64,000 nt of DNA from Cercophora sp. LCS_1 (taxonomy: Eukaryota; Ascomycota; Sordariomycetes; Sordariales; Lasiosphaeriaceae). The stretch is from positions 62,001-126,000 of the forward strand of contig JAPZLL010000060.1 of NCBI GenBank assembly GCA_036250225.1, written 5' to 3'. Made by a program: the position numbers and the translations under genes. The notes beneath the pieces are model-generated. The model saw only the letters and a program-made list of their open reading frames with translations, did no database searches and was not told the origin of the DNA. The stretch's first letter is position 1. The number at the start of each line of letters is the position of its first letter. Of this stretch, positions 57,020 through 64,000 are shown in pieces.

Positions 57020-58142
57020 ATGCGTCAGTCCACGTCCCTCGCCGCCGCCGTTGCGCTGCTGGCCAACGGCGCCGCCGCCCAGAACATGCTGCGCTTTGCG
57101 TGCTCGCAGCTGGTTGTTGACCGCGTCGACCCTCTGGTCAACCCGGCCCAGCGCTACACGCCCCATCTGCACCAGATTGTCGGCGGCAACAGCTTCAACC
57201 TGACCATGGAGCCGGTCGTGTACGATCTTGCCGAGCGCTCCACCTGCACGTCGTGCTCGTTCGTCGAGGACTTGTCCAACTACTGGACGGCCGTCATGTT
57301 CTTCAAGCACAAGAACGGCTCGTACATGCGCGTGCCCCAGACCGGCAACGGCGGTCCCCAGGGCAAGCTGATCAACGACGGCGGTCTCGACATCTACTAC
57401 ATCCCCAGCGGGCGCGTCACCGCCTTCAAGCCCGGCTTCCGCATGCTGGTGGGCAACGCCGCCGAGACGTCCGACTCCAAGGTGTCCAAGGCCAACATCT
57501 GCCACCGCTGCTGGAACCGCCCGACCGAGGACCAGTTCGTCGGTGGTGCCCCTTGCACCGGCTCGGATACCGTTGGCATCCCCCAGTCCAACACGTGCAA
57601 CATGATCCGTCAGACCCTCATCTTCCCCGCCTGCTGGGACGGCAAGAACCTCGACTCGCCCGACCACAAGTCGCACGTCGCCTACGGCCAGGGCTCCGGC
57701 GCCAACGGCGGCGGCTCCTGCCCGTCGACCCACCCCGTCAAGACGCCCCAGGTCATGTACGAGCTCATGTGGGATGCCAACAACTTTGTCAAGAACAAGG
57801 ACTGGTGGCCCGCCGACGGCAAGCCCTACACCTACTCGATGAACCTCGGCGGCTCGGCTGCCCACGGTGACTACGTCTTCGGCTGGAAGGGCGACTCGCT
57901 GCAAAAGGCCATGGACAAGAACTGCAACCTCAACCGCGACTGCCCCGCCGCCGGCCTCCACTACCAGGAGCCCAAAGCATACAACGCCTGCAAGCTCAAG
58001 CAGCAGGCTCCCGAGCCCGTCGATGGCTGTGAGTTTTCTCTCTCCATCTTCCACTTTTTGTGTCTATCTGTCATATGTGTACTAACAAACATGAACAGGG
58101 CTCAAGGCCATGCCCATGGGCGAGCCCATCCTCAAGGCTTAA
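57020..58142 (+). CDS. Secreted DUF1996 protein
   Basis: 350 aa, exons 57020-58028 and 58099-58142. Intron GTGAGT...ACTAACAAACATGAACAG; the join gives PVDGWLKAMPMGEPILKA. Signal peptide MRQSTSLAAAVALLANGAAA, mature start QNMLRFACSQLVVDRVDPLV, the standard opening of DUF1996 proteins (FxCsqLvveRlDPlv). Conserved HLHQIVGGNSFN, TSCSFVEDLSNYWTAVMFF, YYIPSGRVTAFKPGFRML, CHRCWNRPTEDQFVGGAPC, RQTLIFPACWDGKNLDSPDH, SHVAYG and PSTHPVKTPQVMYEL. Several Cys pairs suggest disulfides. Family function is unknown; members are secreted or wall-associated and some occur next to WSC domains, absent here. Very biased codon use (C-ending) and the CAA leader point to high expression. Confidence 0.95.
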
Positions 58143-60381
58143 GCGGGATTAATAGAGCATTGTCACTGTCACTGTTTCCGTGTCATGGTCGGAAGAGAAG
58201 AAGACAGACGGACGGGACGACTGAAAGATTTGTGGGAAAGAGACGGAAAAAAGAAACAATACTAAGGAGGATCTCCATTTTTCCAGGGACTGGGCTCTGG
58301 GTTTACTCCTGGTGTTTTTTTTTTTTCTTCTTCTTTCTCTTTCTCTCATTTCTTTTCACGTGTCATGTCACACCAGCCAGATACTTGGTATTTCAAACTA
58401 TATTATTTTCTTTTCCAAATCCCATTATTTTTGTGTCAGCAGTGCAAATAAGGGGGGTTTTTTAAAGTTAGCGGGCTCGAAGCATGGGGAACTTGAAGAA
58501 ACTTGTGCCAGTGTCATTTGAATCGTTTGAACCTAAACTGTATCATTGTATTCAAATGCATAGTTGTTTGTATTTAAACTGATGGAGATTCCTGTCTCAT
58601 CATTCACCGCCTGCAGTATCTGCAGCATGTTCAAGTCAGTCAGGGCTTTGGGGGGGCCAAGTTTGTTTGAGGGGGGCAAAAGAATGGAGCAAACGGATGA
58701 AATGCGGTGGCCAAATCTAGGTCCAGTGATATAAACAAGAACGACAAAAGCCCGCAACCGAGGCAACGCCAAGAGACGTGGTTAATATAAGGTGTGTATA
58801 TTGCGGGGTGCCCGGATGCGTGGGCTGACGGCCCCCATGGGGGAGTGGGAGTGGTGTCACACCGCAGATGCCTCGGCTAGCTTCCGAGCAATCATCCTTT
58901 CTTTTCTTTCTTTTTTGTTTTTCACCGAACAGTAATCGGCGTGATTCTACCCGACTTTGTGGATCTATCTTACCTTGGATTGTTTTATTTCACTTTTCTC
59001 GAAGAACGATGGGATGACAAACAGAAAAAAAAGATCGTCGCTGAAAGTTGAGAAGCAACCCTGGCCAGGACATCTGCCTAAACAGCGTGCCGTCCCCTCG
59101 GCGTTTATTTCAACCTTAATATCCCCCACTTATACCTTCCAGAAGCAGCAATGCGACGCCATGTTCCTGGCAGACAAGGGCCGCTGATAGGCTCTGCCGT
59201 AGATGAAAGGATTTGCACGTGTCGGTCATTTTTGTTGCTAATGCCTAGCCCTGCATATGAGTCTGTCATATTTCCGAGGTCGCGGTCGGACTGTGATGGA
59301 GAGCGGGATGGCGAGGAATCTTTCCGGTTGGGTTGGAGTCAGTCGCAAGCATGGAGCAGGAGATTTCGGGGGTGCCAGCTGGAGATGTCATTCGTTGGTG
59401 GAAGAATGGTGGGTATGCTTGGCTGCCATGTGTGTAAATGGCCCGGGAATCTGGCAGGACGGGGTGGTAGTGGTATTTTGCCGGTGAATTTCTGGGGGAT
59501 GAGTTTTCAGCTGTGGCGAGTCCGGAGTCCGGCAGCGTCTGGTGTGCGGCCAACTTGATTTTCAGAAAGGGAGAAATTTGAAATCCTGGATTTGTGAGCG
59601 GCGTGGGTTGCATTGCTTTCGGGTGCATGATATATGATAACCAAAAAGGGTGTCTCTAGATTGAGGGAGCAGCAGTCTCAACACCAAGTTGTGGTTCAAA
59701 CGATGGTCATGGTAAAAACAACAGGACTTCAAGGATTTATTCCCTTCAAGAGGTGCACTTCAATATCAGTAGCTGCTTTTACGCAACTTGTTATCATTGT
59801 CTTACACCTAGCCGGGTGTTTGCTCGCTTCAGATCTCAGCAAAGGCTGCACAGATTTGCTCAGCATAGATGCAAGATACTTCAGCTTTGACGAGGAGTGT
59901 CGTACAAGATACAACATCTAAGGGGAGGGAATAATAGTGTACTAGGAGAAACCACATCCCAGTCTTTTTGTGAATCGTGTTTTTGCATTTTATCACTGTC
60001 GTGCGAGGAGAGGGGCGCCTCTTTCAATCCTAGAGGCATGGCCAATTTCAGCCCACATTTGTCTGTTTTGTCAACAGAACTTTTATCTTTCTTGCTTCGC
60101 ACGCCCATGTTGATGTTTGTCAACATAGCCCCTTTTCGGGGGATCTCTCAGGGGCACCTTCCCTCAAGTCCATGGGCCATCATGCATCGCCAACCCTGCC
60201 AAGCTAGTCGCCCCAATCAGTCAGCTCGACCCACTCACCGTTTCGCCTTCCACTCAGCTGAAGCCTCAACGCCAATTTTGCCCGGTCTCGGCTCATCACT
60301 CAACCCAACAACATCTCACTCACAACACCACAAACACACTCACTCAATACATCACCATCACCATCACCACCACCGCCAAAA
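58143..60381. other. Intergenic between DUF1996 and HAL2-type gene
   Basis: 2.2 kb, AT-richer than the coding parts. It has a T13 run at 58314-58326 downstream of DUF1996 and CT-rich DNA near 58,880-58,920. Short frames only. No tRNA or 5S gene is recognisable. Confidence 0.45.
60350..60371 (+). repeat. (CATCAC)n-like leader of the HAL2-type gene
   Basis: CAT/CAC triplets in a leader nearly free of G, ending about 10 nt before the ATG at 60382. Same style of unstructured leader as the DUF1996 gene. Confidence 0.8.
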
Positions 60382-61452
60382 ATGGACTCTCCCTACCAAA
60401 AATACCTCACGACCACAATCTCAGCAATCCAACTAGCAACCACCCTCTCCCGCGCCGTCCTCGTCACCCTGACCACCCCCTCCCCCTCCGCATCCCCCAT
60501 CTCAACCCTCAAACCCGACTCCTCCCCCGTCACCATCGCCGACCTCGCAATCCAAACCATTCTCACCCAGGTCCTCCTAACCGTCTTCCCGTCCCATCAT
60601 CTCATCGCCGAAGAATCCTCCACCCCTCTCCGCAGCAACCCGGACCTCCTAGCAACCGTCCACTCCCTCATCCTCACCCACGCGCGCGCCTCGCCATTCT
60701 GCTGGGAGAACGGATGTTCGGCCCTCGAGTCCGATCCAAATACCATCCTCGATGTTCTCGATAAAGCCAACACGCCGTCCATCGACCCGAATGTACCCAC
60801 GTTTGTGATCGATCCGATTGATGGCACTGCCGCCTTCTTACAGGGCCAGCACTACGCGATCAACGTGGCGCTGTTACACGAGGGGAAGCAGGTTGCGTCC
60901 GTGGTGGCGTGTCCGCTTATGACGCCGACGTTGTCGACGACGCCGATTTCGGATCGGGATACCGCGCCTGAGGGGTCGATTTGTTATGCGGTCAAGGGGT
61001 ATGGGGCTTGGTTGAGGAGTGTGGAGACTGTGCCGACGGATGAGGGGACGAGATTGCCTAGGCTGGATGGGAAGGGGAAGTTGGTGGGTGTTACGTCGCT
61101 GCGCACGGGGTCAGGGAGGGAGGATGTGCATCAGAGGGTTTCGGAGGAAGTGGGTGCCCTGTGGCCGGGGTGCGATTTGATTGGGTGGGTGCCGCGGTGG
61201 ATTGTGATGGCGAGGGGGATGGGGAATGTGGTTGTTTGGGTCTATAAAAAGCAGGGGAGGCGGGCTAAGATTTGGGACCATGCTGGGGCTGTGTTGTGTT
61301 TCGAGGAGGTTGGTGGGGTTGTGACGGATGTGAATGGACGAGAGATTGAGTGGAAGGGGAGACTGTTGGATGGAAATGAGGGGTTTGTGGCAGCGGTTGG
61401 GGATGTTCATGGGACTTTGCTGGAGAAGCTGAGGGAGGCGTTGAAGCAATAA
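60382..61452 (+). CDS. 3'(2'),5'-bisphosphate nucleotidase (HAL2/MET22 type)
   Basis: Removes the 3' phosphate of PAP (and PAPS), a by-product of sulfate assimilation; Li+/Na+-sensitive in yeast. Intronless, 356 aa. Metal-binding motifs of the inositol monophosphatase superfamily: Asp54 (SPVTIADLAIQ), Glu77/Glu78 (IAEESS), DPIDGTAAF at 144-152, and Trp298-Asp299 (IWDHAGAVLCFEEVGG). The FLQGQHYAINVALLHEG segment after DPIDGT is typical of HAL2. Slightly divergent from the housekeeping enzyme (ARASPFCWENGCSALESDPN insertion), so it may be a paralogue. The first ~450 nt use C-ending codons almost only, the rest G-rich codons; it is the clearest case of this composition switch in the window. Confidence 0.9.
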   Translation: MDSPYQKYLTTTISAIQLATTLSRAVLVTLTTPSPSASPISTLKPDSSPVTIADLAIQTILTQVLLTVFPSHHLIAEESSTPLRSNPDLLATVHSLILTHARASPFCWENGCSALESDPNTILDVLDKANTPSIDPNVPTFVIDPIDGTAAFLQGQHYAINVALLHEGKQVASVVACPLMTPTLSTTPISDRDTAPEGSICYAVKGYGAWLRSVETVPTDEGTRLPRLDGKGKLVGVTSLRTGSGREDVHQRVSEEVGALWPGCDLIGWVPRWIVMARGMGNVVVWVYKKQGRRAKIWDHAGAVLCFEEVGGVVTDVNGREIEWKGRLLDGNEGFVAAVGDVHGTLLEKLREALKQ

Positions 61453-64000
61453 GCGGACTGTATAGCATCCACGAGTGTCGCCAGCACTCGAAGAGGCGTT
61501 TGTTGAGCGACTATAGATAACGCAACCAAAAACCCGACCCAGGAACGAAGCAGGCGGTTCGGATATATAAGAACACCGTTTAGTGACTGCAAGGCCAACA
61601 TGGCCTTCGGCGTTGGAAAAGGCACTAGTGGTGATAAAGCGAACCTATTGGTCCTTTGTCTTGTGCATGGTCGACACCCTGACTACATAATATCCGGTAG
61701 TAAGGGCAACGTTGATAGGGGAATCCGGCGGTGTAGTCGTTGCGTGTCACAAACAAACAAGGAATCAGAGAAAGGTAAACAACCTGTCAGGGGTCATCTC
61801 AACACCACGATCGCAGCACATCTGTCCTTGGTCTCTCCTTGTCAACTGAGAGTGCACAGCCGCCACTGTCTAAACGTTTCGTCGTGCCGAATGGAAATTG
61901 TCAAGCCGTCAGCAGTAAAGGTAAAGGCAAACCCTATTATTGACAGTCTGCTTCATCCTCAACACCGAGCAACTATTTTGGTAATCCCAAGTTGGGATTC
62001 CCAACTCATAAATAGATTTCTATTGAATCATGAGCTCAAGCGCAGTAATTTTAAAAGTTCAGGTGTCCTGAATTCCACTTTGCATCTCTTCTCAATGAAC
62101 CTTCGCCTGGAACTAGCTCCTAAGGCATTTTGATCAGCAGGACTCCAGTCGTCATACTGTGTATGATTGCATAGAATCGGCTTGCCCCCCAACAAAAGTT
62201 TCCGTCCTGAGCAGTATCAAACAAATCAAAAGAGTTGCACTGTCAAAGATTACGAACGTCTCATGAAGCAAGGTTCTCAGGGCTCGCAGACACGCTTCAT
62301 CGACATTCACATCACATTTGCGACTAAACTTCAAGAAGCACGGGGCCATACTTGTCCAAACAAACCTAGTCTATAACCTTCATTATCATGTACCCTGCAC
62401 ACATAAATCCAAAGCACGAGAAGGATCCCGCATCGCCATGTTCAGAACACAAATGCAAGCCCGGCCAGCAAGACAGTCAAATCACAACAATCGCAAAACA
62501 CAACAGCCTCTCAAGAACACGCTCAATGCCCAACTACACCTCTGATGAAATCTCTATCCACCTCCCGCTCCCAACACGCTCCTACCCCGAAAAGACCACA
62601 TTGCGTCCCACAGCCACGCCACAACAAATCATCCAAACTCATCCATCATCCGCCATTTCCGTCCAGTGCCATCATCCTCATGCTCATGCTCATCTCTCAT
62701 CCATCCCCTTCCCCCGCTCCACCCCTCACTCAACCATGCCATGTGCCATTCTCCCTCCGTGTCTCCGCCATATGCGTTCTCCGTTTCATTCTCATCCGTG
62801 CCCAACCCCACCAGAGCAAGCAAGCAAAGCCAATACGCAAAAGCATATGCAATCGCAAAAACAACGCCAGGGCCCACCCGCAAACACCCGGTCTACACAT
62901 CATCATCAAATAGAAACGTTCCCTCTCGAAACCATTAATTCAGCGCTGGGGCCCTGGCGATGCAAACAAAACACAAGCCAAATATGAAAAGGGAAAACAA
63001 CAACCATCCGTGCTTTTATAATTCCGGCAGTCAAAGGCGTCAGAAATCCCACAGCAAACGTCCTGACATGAACCGAACCGAGTGTCAGCGTTAGGTAGAC
63101 AGAATGGGGTGGCGGGAGCATAATTTTGGTGTATTAGGTGTGCGGTATCTCTGCCTGCGCGGACGGACCGAAAGTGTAACCCAAGTCCGCCGGGCAGAGG
63201 ACGTAGTCATAGCCATCTAAGACATGACGTCGTTATCCATAACAGTCGTAAAGGCGTTGCGGCGCTGGCCGGCTCTGCTTGACAGGGGTCGCAAGAAACG
63301 CGTCCTGCGGGTCGGGGCCGTGCAGAGGCGAGCCAGGCAATGGCGTAAATGGTTGCCCATGTAGGTGTAAATGATCTTGTATCCCATATTCTTCGTCTCT
63401 TTCGGGTTTCATTGTCGCGGTAGATCGTCGTCGTCATGTGCTGGTAAGGGGGCCAATGCGAAAGCGGCACCGCCGAGGTGCCGAACCCATGGTCAATGTG
63501 CATGAGGGGAGAGCAAACTAGTCAAAAGCCCAATACCAGCCGTCCCGAGAAGCAAGATATTAGGAAGTGTTGCGAAAAAAAAAAACGAAGAGAGAAGCGT
63601 TGTCGTTATACATTCATCGGTCAGTCCAGCGTACAGTCCAGCGTGGGGATCAAGGCGCCCAGCGAAGTCGTGCCCAACGGTTGAAGGTGACATTGTGGTA
63701 TCAAGCGTTGGCCTTCAAGGTAGTGTAAAACAATGAAGCCGAGCTGTTCCATGAATCGGGACTGGGTAGTGGTTGCGGCGACGAGAGTGAACAGACACGT
63801 CGACGAAAGGCGTGTGACAGAGGCAAAAACGGCAGCAACACGTCATTTCTGCCGTCATTGCACTTCGACCGAGAGGCGTACTATGCCGCGCCCGAGATAC
63901 CTGTATAAATCGAGCCCGGGGTGATGCGACTACTGAAACCGCGAGGCCGAAGACGTAGCGTTACGGACAGCCGTGTCCGACGAGTCTGCCTGTTGGTCAG
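61453..64000. other. Terminal region without a supported gene
   Basis: 2.5 kb. It holds the 3' flank of the HAL2-type gene, an AT-richer part (about 61,600-62,450) with a palindrome at 61983-62004, and small frames on the minus strand (63121-62906 with MLPPPHSVYLTLTLGSVHVR; about 63390-63220 with MGYKIIYTYMGNHLRHC) that could be exons of a small gene, since a CTAACGCTGACA...TGTCAG splice-like string lies at about 63093-63067. I could not assemble a convincing product. Confidence 0.4.
61983..62004. repeat. Overlapping palindromes AATCCCAA-G-TTGGGATT / TTGGGA-T-TCCCAA
   Basis: An 8-bp-arm perfect palindrome with one central base, overlapping a second 6-bp-arm palindrome that shares the TTGGGATT half. 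Possible dimeric protein site or hairpin. Confidence 0.85.

Noticed and set aside
63207..63503. Small mitochondrial-type protein gene near the right end
   Set aside because: Frames around MGYKIIYTYMGNHL resemble the start of small membrane subunits, but no join gives a recognisable product.

Overview
The window is nuclear DNA of a filamentous ascomycete (Pezizomycotina), most likely a Sordariomycete. The support is: GC-rich genes interrupted by 47-120 nt introns with GTRNGT donors, CTAAC/CTGAC branch points and CAG/TAG acceptors; a Zn2Cys6 regulator; fungus-specific families (DUF1996 secreted protein, DUF7025-AAA ATPase, VNX1-type vacuolar exchanger, rhodanese-PTP); and a dispersed tRNA gene. 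There are no operons, phage, CRISPR arrays or bacterial-type mobile elements. Species cannot be fixed from sequence alone. I rebuilt the gene models by joining exons by hand, and each multi-exon model given here keeps frame across all junctions.

Layout. 1-8.1 kb: edge of a secreted-protein gene (-), secreted subtilase with PA insert (-), Pof1-like NMN adenylyltransferase (-), SDR oxidoreductase (+). 8.4-14.7 kb, housekeeping block: APC10 (-), MRE11 (+), TAF10 (+), and mitochondrial ribosomal protein uS19m (-), a four-exon gene with a 16-nt exon that simple ORF calling misses. 16.5-21.8 kb: Zn2Cys6 factor (+), a PDI-like protein with a dead active site encoded through two consecutive 8-nt exons (+), and a small secreted 4-Cys protein converging on it (-). 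22.4-23.0 kb: an orphan frame. 24.4-32.5 kb: DUF7025-AAA ATPase, secreted amidase, GPI-type S41 peptidase (all +). 33.2 kb: tRNA-Gly(TCC). 33.8-38.8 kb: EDC4/Pdc1-type decapping scaffold (-). 40.3 kb: small membrane protein (+). 40.8-44.6 kb: the largest gene-free stretch. 44.6-54.8 kb: rhodanese-PTP (+), proteasome ATPase RPT6 (-), VNX1 (+). 57.0 kb: DUF1996 protein (+). 60.4 kb: HAL2-type bisphosphate nucleotidase (+). 61.5-64 kb: nothing convincing.

Together this is a mosaic of core eukaryotic functions (cell-cycle ubiquitination, double-strand-break repair, TFIID/SAGA, mitochondrial translation, mRNA decay, proteasome, MAPK dephosphorylation, ion homeostasis) and secreted hydrolases (subtilase, amidase, S41). 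No biosynthetic cluster is evident. The most unusual locus is 16.5-21.8 kb: regulator, redox-dead PDI-like protein and small secreted Cys protein. A second unusual signal is a C-rich to G-rich switch along the coding strand inside at least five genes.
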